Shown in pieces: positions 1 to 5,739 of a stretch of 7,725 bases of DNA (the stretch's first letter is position 1; every line of letters starts with the position of its first letter). Source of the DNA: Methylobacter sp. (lineage in GTDB: Bacteria > Pseudomonadota > Gammaproteobacteria > Methylococcales > Methylomonadaceae). Location: the NCBI GenBank assembly GCA_003158415.1, contig PMJA01000324.1, positions 358 through 8,082 on the forward strand, in the 5' to 3' direction. Position numbers and translations under genes: made by a program. A model generated the notes under the pieces. The model was not told the DNA's origin. It worked only from the letters and a program-made list of their open reading frames with translations, and made no database searches.

Positions 1-510
1 GAAACCCGCGCCAAGTGGATACAACGTATTCTGGATCACGACGGTCATCCCGGCGATCCCGGCGGCATTGAAGCCTGGATACAACTGGGCATAGCGGTCG
101 GCCTAAGTCGGGAAGATATTACCTCGTTAAAGTTTGTGTTGCCCGGCGTCCGGTTTGCCGTCGATGCCTACGTTAACTTTGCCCGCAGGGCCGAATGGCA
201 TGAAGCGGCCAGCTCTTCGTTGACGGAATTGTTTGCGCCCAAAATCCACCAGCAACGCTTGGACAACTGGCCGGAACATTACCCCTGGGTTGAGCAGGAA
301 GGTTATATTTATTTTCGCAAACGCTTAACCGAGGCGCGGCGCGATGTCGAGCACGGCTTGGCGATTACGCTGGACTGGTACCTTACCCGCGAACAACAAG
401 ACCGCATGATACAAATCCTGCAATTCAAGCTGGATGTGCTGTGGACGATGGCGGATGCGATGTATATGGCTTATATTAACGACATGCCGCCGTATTTTAA
501 TATAGAGTGA
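1..510 (+). CDS. pqqC: Pyrroloquinoline-quinone synthase PqqC, 5'-truncated by window edge
   Basis: PqqC is the cofactor-free oxidase that performs the last step of PQQ synthesis, ring closure and eight-electron oxidation of AHQQ, in the cytoplasm. Frame 1 is open from base 1, giving 169 residues and a TGA stop. About 71 N-terminal residues lie outside the window, judged by alignment from memory to Klebsiella PqqC (about 250 aa). With that offset the known active-site residues fall in place: R9 (R80), H13 (H84), E76 (E147), H83 (H154), R86 (R157), Y104 (Y175), R108 (R179) and K143 (K214). Family blocks such as [27 protein letters not shown] and [13 protein letters not shown] are plainly visible. 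An internal ATG at 136 is not the start, because conserved sequence continues upstream of it. The next pqq gene, pqqD, is displaced about 1.25 kb downstream. The enzyme appears intact where visible. Confidence 0.97.
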   Translation, partial: ETRAKWIQRILDHDGHPGDPGGIEAWIQLGIAVGLSREDITSLKFVLPGVRFAVDAYVNFARRAEWHEAASSSLTELFAPKIHQQRLDNWPEHYPWVEQEGYIYFRKRLTEARRDVEHGLAITLDWYLTREQQDRMIQILQFKLDVLWTMADAMYMAYINDMPPYFNIE

Positions 511-560
511 GCGTTTGCAGATCTCAACATAATCAGCCCTGAGCATTGCTGGAGTAAAAA

Positions 561-1001
561 ATGGCAACAACTTACGAACATGACATAGTCGCGTGGGCTA
601 AAGAACAAGCCTACCTGTTACGGTCAGGCCAGTTGTCTGTCCTGGATATAGAGCACCTTGCAGAGGAAATAGAAGACGTGGGCAAAAGCGAACAGCGCGA
701 ACTGGCAAGCCGTATGGCCATACTTTTATCTCATTTGTTGAAATGGCAATACCAGCCGGAGCGTCGAGGCAGTAGCTGGCAACGCACCATTAAGGAACAA
801 CGCAAGGCTGTTTTGCGCCGCTTAAAAAACACGCCCAGTCTCAAGGTATCCATCAATGACACGGAATGGCTAGAAGATGCCTGGGGGGATGCGGTATCGA
901 TAACAATCCATGAAACCGGCATGGATTGTTTCTCTGAAGTTTGCCCATGGACGATAGCAAATATACTTTCCGAAGACTGGCTACCTGACGAGAAATTATG
1001 A
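561..1001 (+). CDS. DUF29 domain-containing protein
   Basis: This is a 146-residue cytoplasmic protein of the DUF29 family. No biochemical function is established that I can name. The family signature is clear. An N-terminal segment with a Y-x-x-D-x-x-x-W pattern is followed by LDIEHLAEEIEDVGKSEQRE (about residues 28-47), then a helical block ending SHLLKWQYQPERR (about 57-69), and a C-terminal CPWTIANIL...W.PD motif. No signal peptide or membrane segment is seen. The ATG is supported by GGAG six bases upstream (551-554). The gene begins 50 bases after pqqC stops and ends 31 bases before the Uma2 gene, so all three could share one transcript. It has no known link to PQQ synthesis and looks like an accessory gene lodged in the operon. 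Related DUF29 genes are, from general knowledge, numerous in cyanobacteria and methanotrophs and often multicopy. Confidence 0.88.
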   Translation: MATTYEHDIVAWAKEQAYLLRSGQLSVLDIEHLAEEIEDVGKSEQRELASRMAILLSHLLKWQYQPERRGSSWQRTIKEQRKAVLRRLKNTPSLKVSINDTEWLEDAWGDAVSITIHETGMDCFSEVCPWTIANILSEDWLPDEKL

Positions 1002-1032
1002 AAAAGCGAGTCAACACGTTGGGGGCCAGACC

Positions 1033-1614
1033 ATGAATACCGCTGAAAAACTACCACAACGCTACACTTACGCCGATTACACGCAATGGCCTGACGACGA
1101 ACGCTGGGAGCTGATTAATGGCGAGGCTTACGCCATGACCGCCCCGCAGCGGCTGCATCAGGACATCGTCTTTGAACTGGGCGCACAAATCCGCAATTAT
1201 TTACAAGGCAAACCCTGCAAAGGCTATACTGCACCTTTCGATGTGCGCCTACCCCGCAAAAATGAAGCCGATGTCAAAGTGGAAACCGTGGTGCAACCGG
1301 ACTTAAGCGTCATTTTCGACCCCGCCAAGCTGGACAGAATGGGCTGCCGTGGCGCACCCGATTGGATCATTGAAGTGTTGTCGCCGTCAACCGCATTAAA
1401 AGACATGAGCACCAAGCGCAGCCTTTACGAACTGCATGGTGTGCAAGAATATTGGCTCATCCACCCCGAAGAACGTTGGGTGTTGGTGTATCGCCTGGAT
1501 GCGCAAGGCCTCTATGGCAAGCCCGGTGTGTTCGGCATGGACGAGTCGACAGCCACACAACTGTTTCCTGATCTGAGTATTGATTGGGCGTTTATTGCGT
1601 TGACGCATAATTAG
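1033..1614 (+). CDS. Uma2 family putative endonuclease (PD-(D/E)XK fold)
   Basis: The product is a 193-residue cytoplasmic protein of the Uma2 (formerly DUF820) family. The fold is predicted to be restriction-endonuclease-like, but its true substrate and role are not established. Visible signatures in order are YTYADYTQWPDDERWELING (about 11-30), APQRLHQDIVFEL (37-49), QPDLSVI with D90, and PDWIIEVLSPST (109-120) with E114. K128 follows, in an STKRSLYELHGVQEYWLIHP stretch. D90 and E114 are the likely metal-binding acidic residues of the PD-(D/E)XK core. The ATG at 1033 has a GGGGG-containing purine stretch 8-12 bases upstream, and the family motif begins close to this start. Uma2 genes occur in many near-identical copies in cyanobacteria and some methanotrophs and behave as accessory genes. 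Here it sits with the DUF29 gene between pqqC and pqqD. Confidence 0.9.
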   Translation: MNTAEKLPQRYTYADYTQWPDDERWELINGEAYAMTAPQRLHQDIVFELGAQIRNYLQGKPCKGYTAPFDVRLPRKNEADVKVETVVQPDLSVIFDPAKLDRMGCRGAPDWIIEVLSPSTALKDMSTKRSLYELHGVQEYWLIHPEERWVLVYRLDAQGLYGKPGVFGMDESTATQLFPDLSIDWAFIALTHN

Positions 1615-1661
1615 AACCGTCCATATCCCTATGCCACCTAAGTTTAAAAACCCTTTTGAAC

Positions 1662-1665
1662 GAGG
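1662..1665 (+). promoter_or_regulatory. Ribosome binding site (GAGG) of the 26-codon leader ORF
   Basis: GAGG lies nine bases before the ATG at 1675 and is the only good Shine-Dalgarno sequence in the Uma2-pqqD gap. Neither possible pqqD start (1730 or 1757) has one. It therefore serves the short ORF and may supply ribosomes to pqqD through reinitiation. Confidence 0.55.
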
Positions 1666-1674
1666 TAATTAATA

Positions 1675-1755
1675 ATGTCCGAACACTGCGTATTCTGTGG
1701 ACACAAACATCTTGGCAGTAAATCCACTTATGAAACCCCTAAAACCAGACACTAA
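1675..1755 (+). pseudogene. 26-codon ORF, probable N-terminal stub of a YgiT-like zinc-finger protein
   Basis: This short ORF has a good ribosome binding site (GAGG, nine bases upstream) and encodes 26 residues beginning MSEHCVFCGHKHLGSKSTY. The CxxC-G-H motif at residues 5-10 resembles the first zinc knuckle of YgiT/MqsA-type antitoxin zinc-finger proteins, from which I infer a truncated remnant. The second CxxC pair and the rest of such a protein are absent: the frame runs into sequence leading to pqqD and stops with TAA. That stop is one base before the pqqD ATG at 1757, so the stub may now act as a translated leader. It is not PqqA, because it lacks the E-x-x-x-Y crosslinking motif. A chance ORF remains possible. 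The region between the Uma2 stop and this ORF (1615-1660) holds nothing else recognisable. Confidence 0.42.
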
Positions 1756-1756
1756 A

Positions 1757-2029
1757 ATGACCATAAACCCGGAACTGCCCATAACATTTTCCCGTACCCA
1801 CCGTCTGCAATGGGAAGAAGCGCAACAAAAACATGTAATTCTTTATCCTGAAGGCATGGTAGAACTTAACCAAAGTTCAGCCGAAATCCTAAAACTCTGC
1901 GACGGCTCGCGCAATCTTGCCCAAATCGTCAGCGAACTGGAGCAGAAATTTGCAACGGTGGGGCTGACCAACGATGTCACCGCTTTTCTGGAGGTCGCTA
2001 CACAAAATGGCTGGATTAATCAAAACTAA
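1757..2029 (+). CDS. pqqD: PQQ biosynthesis peptide chaperone PqqD
   Basis: PqqD is a small RRE-type (RiPP recognition element) chaperone that binds the PqqA precursor peptide and presents it to the radical SAM enzyme PqqE. Starting at 1757 gives 90 residues, the usual PqqD length of about 90-95. Family features are an N-terminal R-x-x-R-L-Q-W-E element (about residues 13-20), [20 protein letters not shown] (about 27-46), [15 protein letters not shown], and a C-terminal helix ending in GWINQN. The frame is open further upstream to ATGs at 1730 and 1697, but these add residues with no PqqD similarity and have no ribosome binding site. The ATG at 1757 also lacks one. It follows the TAA of the 26-codon ORF at 1675-1755 by one base, so translational coupling is the likeliest mode of expression. 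The gene overlaps pqqE by 23 bases and carries the pqqE ribosome binding site inside it. Confidence 0.93.
   Translation: MTINPELPITFSRTHRLQWEEAQQKHVILYPEGMVELNQSSAEILKLCDGSRNLAQIVSELEQKFATVGLTNDVTAFLEVATQNGWINQN
1990..1994 (+). promoter_or_regulatory. Ribosome binding site (GGAGG) for pqqE inside pqqD
   Basis: GGAGG lies 12 bases before the ATG at 2007, slightly farther than optimal. It supports 2007 rather than the upstream in-frame ATG at 1974, which would overlap pqqD by 56 bases and add residues not found in PqqE. Confidence 0.5.
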
Positions 2030-3206
2030 CCCTACGACTCCGCTCAGAGCAGGCCCTACGACTTCGCTCAGGGCAGGCCCTACGACTTCGCTCAGGGCAG
2101 GCATTACACCGCCGCGCTGGCTGCTGGCGGAACTGACTTACGCCTGCCCGTTGCAGTGCCCTTATTGCGCCAATCCGATAGACTATGCCAACTATCAGGC
2201 CGAGTTAAGCACGGAAGACTGGAAACGCGTACTGACCCAGGCCCGTAAAATGGGCGCCGTGCAGTTAGGCTTTTCGGGCGGCGAGCCGCTAACCCGCAAG
2301 GATCTGACCGAGTTGGTTAAGCACGCCAGAGACCTGGGTTATTATTCCAACCTGATTACGTCGGGCTACGGACTGACGGAAGAAAGAATTATCCAGCTGA
2401 AAGAAGCCGGGCTGGATCATATTCAGGTCAGCATACAGGCCAGCAGCCAGGAATTAAACGACCATATTGCGGGTACGGCATCGTTTGAACATAAAAAAGA
2501 AGTCGCCCGTCTGGTCAAAAAGCACGGTTACCCAATGGTGTTGTGCGTGGTCATCCACCGCGAGAATATCCACCAGATGGCAGAAATACTGGCGATGGCG
2601 GAAGAGCTGGGCGCGGATTACCTGGAGCTGGCCAATACCCAGTATTACGGCTGGGCGCATGCCAATCGTGATTTATTGTTGCCGACTAAAGAACAGTTTG
2701 AACAGGCCGAAGCCATTGCGCAGGCGTTTAAGGAAACTGTCGCCGGTAAAATGAAAATCTACTATGTCGTGCCGGATTTTTATGAAGATAGGCCCAAAGC
2801 CTGCATGAACGGCTGGGGAACTACCTTCCTGACCATTGCGCCCGATGGCGTTGCGTTGCCTTGTCATTCAGCGCGTGAGCTGCCGGGCCTGGATTGCCCC
2901 AATGTTAACGACTACAGCGTGGAAGAAATCTGGAACGAGTCGAAAGCCTTTAATTTTTTCCGGGGCGTGGAATGGATGAAAGAGCCGTGTCGCAGCTGCG
3001 ATGAAAAAGAAAAGGATTTCGGCGGCTGCCATTGTCAGGCCTATTTGTTGACCGGCGATATGTATAACGCCGACCCGGTGTGCAGCAAATCACCGGATCA
3101 TGGCGTCATTGCGCAAGCGATAGATGCTGCGGCAGCCAGTGCGTTATCGGCTAATGAAAAACCGCTAATATTCCGTAACAGTAAAAATTCGCGGCTATTA
3201 TCATAG
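2007..3206 (+). CDS. pqqE: PQQ synthase radical SAM enzyme PqqE, with repeat-expanded N-terminus
   Basis: PqqE is the radical SAM-SPASM enzyme that forms the Glu-Tyr carbon-carbon crosslink in PqqA, the first step of PQQ synthesis, together with PqqD. From ATG 2007 the protein has 399 residues. Residues 9-32 are three copies of PTT(P/S)LRAG encoded by the 24-bp repeats. The conserved family sequence begins right after them ([18 protein letters not shown]). The radical SAM cluster motif is C47-x3-C51-x2-C54, and GFSGGEP lies at 88-94. SPASM-domain cysteines are at 266, 286, 297, 328, 331, 341, 343 and 359. D337 matches the unusual aspartate ligand of the auxiliary cluster (D319 in the Methylorubrum enzyme, by my recollection). 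All cluster ligands therefore seem present and the enzyme is probably functional despite the insertion. The gene overlaps pqqD by 23 bases, and its 3' end faces the hairpin at 3212-3282. Confidence 0.96.
   Translation: MAGLIKTNPTTPLRAGPTTSLRAGPTTSLRAGITPPRWLLAELTYACPLQCPYCANPIDYANYQAELSTEDWKRVLTQARKMGAVQLGFSGGEPLTRKDLTELVKHARDLGYYSNLITSGYGLTEERIIQLKEAGLDHIQVSIQASSQELNDHIAGTASFEHKKEVARLVKKHGYPMVLCVVIHRENIHQMAEILAMAEELGADYLELANTQYYGWAHANRDLLLPTKEQFEQAEAIAQAFKETVAGKMKIYYVVPDFYEDRPKACMNGWGTTFLTIAPDGVALPCHSARELPGLDCPNVNDYSVEEIWNESKAFNFFRGVEWMKEPCRSCDEKEKDFGGCHCQAYLLTGDMYNADPVCSKSPDHGVIAQAIDAAAASALSANEKPLIFRNSKNSRLLS
2031..2102 (+). repeat. Three tandem 24-bp repeats inside the pqqE 5' end
   Basis: Three head-to-tail units occupy 2031-2054, 2055-2078 and 2079-2102, with core CTACGACTTCGCTCAGGGCA. 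Units 2 and 3 are identical. Unit 1 differs at two positions. The array starts two bases after the pqqD stop codon and reads in the pqqE frame as [24 protein letters not shown], so it adds 24 residues without a frameshift. GCCCT and AGGGC at the unit borders could pair as short hairpins. The motif resembles dispersed short repeats seen in many environmental bacterial genomes (from memory). There are no spacers, so it is not a CRISPR array. Confidence 0.92.
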
Positions 3207-3211
3207 GAATT

Positions 3212-3282
3212 CACCACGAAGACACGAAGATCACGAAGTTTTTACCTTGCTTTTTCTTCGTGTTCTTCGTGTCTTCGTGGTG
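3212..3282. terminator. Long inverted repeat between convergent genes, likely bidirectional terminator
   Basis: Left arm 3212-3238 and right arm 3256-3282 are 27-base inverted copies with one mismatch, separated by a 17-base loop (3239-3255) that is mostly T. Each arm is built from three near-repeats of a CACGAAG heptamer (CTTCGTG in the right arm). The element begins six bases after the pqqE stop and ends 23 bases before the ubiX stop on the other strand, so a transcript from either side would fold into a strong stem. There is no T-run right after either arm, so classical intrinsic termination is not certain. It may instead be a dispersed palindromic element that stabilises 3' ends. Confidence 0.7.
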
Positions 3283-3305
3283 CAATACTTTAATAAACGC
3301 CGAGC

Positions 3306-3881
3306 CTACAGCCCTTCCCAGGGCGTATACAAACCCTCAACATTAACCCCGAACATGTCCAACACCCGGCCTACCGTTTCGTTCACCATCGCAGCTAACG
3401 AATCCGTTTTACTGTAAAACGCGGGCATAGGCGGAAATATAATGCCGCCCATCTCCGTCACCGTCGCCATATTCCTGATATGTATCAGATTTAACGGCGT
3501 TTCCCTGGGCATAACCACTAATCGTCGCCGTTCTTTTAATACCACATCGGCGGATCGTGAAATCAGGTTATCGCCAAAGCCATGCGCCACCGCCGCCAGC
3601 GTTTTCATAGAACACGGGGCGATAATCATACCTTCGGTTTTAAAGCCGCCGCTGGAAATGCTGGCGGCTATGTCATTGATGCCGTGAGTCACATCGGCCA
3701 GCTCAAACAGTTCGGCCCGCTTCATATCCATTTCGTGTTTTAAATTGACGACACCGGCGGCAGAAATCACCAGATGCGTTTCCCATTGCTCCTGTGCCTG
3801 CAAGATTTGCAGCATTCTTACGCCATAAATGGCGCCGGTCGCGCCGGTCATGGCAATAATCAGGCGTTTTTTTTGAGTCAT
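3306..3881 (-). CDS. ubiX: UbiX family flavin prenyltransferase
   Basis: This cytoplasmic enzyme attaches a dimethylallyl group to FMN to make prenylated FMN, the cofactor of UbiD-type decarboxylases in ubiquinone synthesis and of related aromatic acid decarboxylases. The protein has 191 residues, typical for the family. Motifs are MTGATGAIYG (11-20, FMN phosphate loop), SSGGF (76-80), APCSMKTLAA (88-97), VVMPRETPLNLIHIRNM (121-137) and PPMPAFY (149-155). The ATG at 3881 is chosen because the family N-terminus begins there. The frame continues to a TTG at 3929, which would overlap pip by 38 bases. No clear ribosome binding site is seen. The start lies 10 bases after the pip stop, so coupling to pip is likely. 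No ubiD gene is nearby. A paralogue serving a phenolic acid decarboxylase cannot be excluded. Confidence 0.93.
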   Translation of the reverse strand: MTQKKRLIIAMTGATGAIYGVRMLQILQAQEQWETHLVISAAGVVNLKHEMDMKRAELFELADVTHGINDIAASISSGGFKTEGMIIAPCSMKTLAAVAHGFGDNLISRSADVVLKERRRLVVMPRETPLNLIHIRNMATVTEMGGIIFPPMPAFYSKTDSLAAMVNETVGRVLDMFGVNVEGLYTPWEGL

Positions 3882-3891
3882 AAGGGAAGGT

Positions 3892-4842
3892 TTATCGTGT
3901 TTTTTCGGCAAAACTATCCGTTGCAGCAACCAGCGCGGCTATCATTTCCGCGCCTTGGGCGATGTGTCCGGCATTGGGCAATATTACATAGTCGGCATGG
4001 GGCAAGGCCTGATGCAGCTTCATCCCGGCTTCTATCGGACAAACCAGATCCTGGCGGCCATGAATAATAATGGTGGGAATGTCGTGTAAAACCGGGCAAT
4101 TTTCCAGAATCTGATTTTCCTTAATAAAATAATGCTGCCGGGCATAATGCAGTTCCATGCGCACCTGCTTGACCATTTTCTCGGTAACATGATGGCTTTC
4201 GCTGCTGGGTTGATAATCGTTGCCTAATGCGACCTGTCCGCCCCAAGCCATCCATTCCCTAGCGCCCCGTCTTTTCGCCACCTCATCTTTACCCCATAGC
4301 GCATCACACAGGCCTTGCACCAAGTTCCCCCTTCCTTGTTCGGGGATGCTTTCAAGCAATCGCTGCCATTGCTCAGGGTAAATTCGACTGGCGCCGTCCT
4401 TTGCAAACCAATCCAAATCCTGTTGCCGCACCAAAAATACGGCGCGAATAATCATGCCGCTTACTTTTTCCGGGTACTGCTGCGCATAGAGCAAACCGAG
4501 TGCGGCACCCCAAGAGCCGCCAAATACCAGCCATTGATCTATGGCGAGTGTTTGCCGGATATGTTCCATATCCGCTATCAAATCCTGAGTGGTATTATTT
4601 TCCAGTTCGCCAAAAGGCAAAGACAAGCCGCAGCCGCGCTGATCAAACAGAATAATGCGATAAAGTTCGGGATTAAAAAAACGCCGATGATCGGGTTTGG
4701 TGCCGGAACAGGGGCCGCCGTGCAGAAAAATAACCGGTATGCCGTCAGGATTGCCGCTTTGCTCTACATAAACAGAATGCTTGCCGCCGGTTGCCAGAAA
4801 AAAACTGTGGTAGGGGGCTATTTCAGGGTAAAAAGTTTTCAT
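3892..4842 (-). CDS. pip: Alpha/beta hydrolase of the prolyl iminopeptidase family (S33)
   Basis: The 316-residue cytoplasmic enzyme is expected to remove N-terminal proline from peptides. The catalytic triad can be assigned as S110 in GGSWG, D265 in HGRQD and H293 in NAGH, at nearly the same numbers as in Xanthomonas PIP. DQRGCGLS (67-74) and NNTTQDLIADMEHIR (82-96) are also characteristic. R133 and F136, in IIRAVF, match substrate-pocket residues of Serratia PIP (R136, F139), and E230 probably matches its E232. There are two departures. The oxyanion-hole motif HGGPG reads HGGPC (C45), and the WxxWE motif, whose glutamate binds the substrate amino group, reads WMAWG (G201). Substrate range may therefore differ, and a non-PIP hydrolase is possible. 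The gene is first of a pip-ubiX pair. No strong ribosome binding site precedes the ATG. Confidence 0.87.
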   Translation of the reverse strand: MKTFYPEIAPYHSFFLATGGKHSVYVEQSGNPDGIPVIFLHGGPCSGTKPDHRRFFNPELYRIILFDQRGCGLSLPFGELENNTTQDLIADMEHIRQTLAIDQWLVFGGSWGAALGLLYAQQYPEKVSGMIIRAVFLVRQQDLDWFAKDGASRIYPEQWQRLLESIPEQGRGNLVQGLCDALWGKDEVAKRRGAREWMAWGGQVALGNDYQPSSESHHVTEKMVKQVRMELHYARQHYFIKENQILENCPVLHDIPTIIIHGRQDLVCPIEAGMKLHQALPHADYVILPNAGHIAQGAEMIAALVAATDSFAEKTR

Positions 4843-4891
4843 TACTTAATAGAATTAAACATTCCAATAAAATATCAGCGGCTCTGGATTT

Positions 4892-4921
4892 TAAATACTT
4901 ACATTCAATTCATACGTGCAA
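4892..4921 (-). promoter_or_regulatory. Candidate sigma-70-like promoter for pip-ubiX
   Basis: Read on the minus strand, TTGCAC (4921-4916) and TATTTA (4897-4892) are separated by 18 bases and lie about 50 bases upstream of the pip ATG. The -35 matches the consensus at four of six positions and the -10 at four of six. Such matches are common in A+T-rich DNA, so this is only a candidate. Confidence 0.28.
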
Positions 4922-5099
4922 TCGAAAATAAGCGGAAAAAAGAAGGTCAGCTGCTATAGTTACACGCTTTTTTCAATCCGACCAAAGACGAGAAAGCGCA
5001 TGCGTCACTATAAACAGCTAAATTAAGCACAAAGATACCAGATTGAGATATTAAAGAAAGCAGGAAATAACCAAAATGTGTCCTTTGCTCATCCGTGTT

Positions 5100-5111
5100 G
5101 CTCCTAGGAGC
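5100..5111. repeat. Perfect 12-bp palindrome
   Basis: GCTCCTAGGAGC is a perfect self-complementary sequence 64 bases upstream of the DOMON-like gene start. It is followed by GCGGCTTAA, giving a G+C-rich island in an A+T-rich region. It could be an operator for a dimeric regulator or the edge of a degenerate REP-type element. The sequence alone does not decide. Confidence 0.4.
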
Positions 5112-5175
5112 GCGGCTTAAACGAAAATACCAATGGTTTGATTAGACAATACTTTACCAAAGGCAGGCATTAGCC

Positions 5176-5739
5176 GTGACTAAACATAATCTGATTTGCC
5201 ACCCCAGCGCCGGAAACATTGCCGTAACGGGTTTACTGGCTGAGCTTCAACCACTGCCCGAACACCGTCTGCGCCTGCGCTACGAATTGACCGGCGACTT
5301 GATGCAACTGCGCATGCCCGCGCCGCAGCCGCCTGTTGCTGTCGACGGCTTGTGGGAACATACCTGTTTTGAGGCGTTTATCGGGGTGGAAGGCGACGCA
5401 AGCTATCATGAATTCAATTTTTCACCGTCCGGCCAGTGGGCAGCCTACTCGTTCAGCGACTACCGGCTGCGTAACGATTGGACAGTCCGCCAGATGCCGA
5501 TGATCAGCGTTACCCGGACTGACGGGCGTTTGCTGCTGGAAGCGGTGATTGCCGCCGCCGATTTGCCGCCGAACAGGGCAGGCAAGCCGTTTCAGCTGGG
5601 CCTGACGGCGGTGATCGAGTCAAATGATGGCAGCCACTCTTATTGGGCCTTACACCATCCCGAATCTTGCCCCAACTTTCATCATCGCGCCGGATTCATT
5701 TCATTATTCAATGCCTACTTAACCCACAAAAAACTATGA
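5176..5739 (+). CDS. DOMON-like domain-containing protein
   Basis: The 187-residue product matches the bacterial DOMON-like protein family, a beta-sandwich related to carbohydrate- and heme-binding DOMON domains. Its function is not established. Diagnostic stretches are LWEHTCFEAFIG (59-70), YHEFNFSPSGQWAAYSFSDY (77-96) and, near the C-terminus, YWALHHPESCPNFHHRAGF. The last is rich in histidine, with one cysteine, and could bind metal or heme, which is inference. No signal peptide is visible at the N-terminus (MTKHNLICHPSAGN), so it is probably cytoplasmic, unlike many eukaryotic DOMON proteins. The start is a GTG with AGG eight bases upstream. An in-frame ATG would lie far inside the conserved region. 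The stop overlaps the next gene's ATG as ATGA, so the two are almost certainly co-translated and may act in the same process. Confidence 0.85.
   Translation: MTKHNLICHPSAGNIAVTGLLAELQPLPEHRLRLRYELTGDLMQLRMPAPQPPVAVDGLWEHTCFEAFIGVEGDASYHEFNFSPSGQWAAYSFSDYRLRNDWTVRQMPMISVTRTDGRLLLEAVIAAADLPPNRAGKPFQLGLTAVIESNDGSHSYWALHHPESCPNFHHRAGFISLFNAYLTHKKL

Larger units (their letters stand above)
4843..5175. other. Divergent intergenic region, no gene seen
   Basis: This 333-base A+T-rich stretch separates pip (leftward) from the DOMON-like gene (rightward), so it should hold promoters for both. I see no protein-coding stretch with conserved features and no tRNA. It contains a candidate leftward promoter (4892-4921), a weaker rightward possibility (TTGAGA 5043-5048, 17 bases, AATAAC 5066-5071) and a 12-bp palindrome (5100-5111). 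Confidence 0.6.

Noticed and set aside
1675..1755. The 26-codon ORF as a pqqA precursor gene
   Set aside because: PqqA peptides carry a conserved E-x-x-x-Y motif. This peptide has Y19-E20 adjacent and a CxxC motif instead, and pqqA normally precedes pqqB.
1974..2006. Upstream ATG for pqqE
   Set aside because: It would deepen the overlap with pqqD and add non-conserved residues. The ATG at 2007 has GGAGG upstream.
2031..2102. Tandem repeats as a CRISPR array
   Set aside because: The 24-bp units abut with no spacers, lie inside a coding sequence and keep its reading frame.
3882..3929. Upstream TTG start that would lengthen UbiX by 16 residues
   Set aside because: The extra residues overlap the pip 3' end and have no counterpart in UbiX, whose N-terminus fits the ATG at 3881.
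4315..4959. 214-residue plus-strand open frame opposite pip
   Set aside because: It is antisense to a clearly conserved hydrolase gene, has no recognisable domain and lacks a ribosome binding site.
5643..5735. Upstream ATG extending the NamZ-type protein by 31 residues
   Set aside because: This part overlaps the conserved C-terminus of the DOMON-like gene in another frame. The ATGA overlap at 5736 and the family N-terminus favour the later start.
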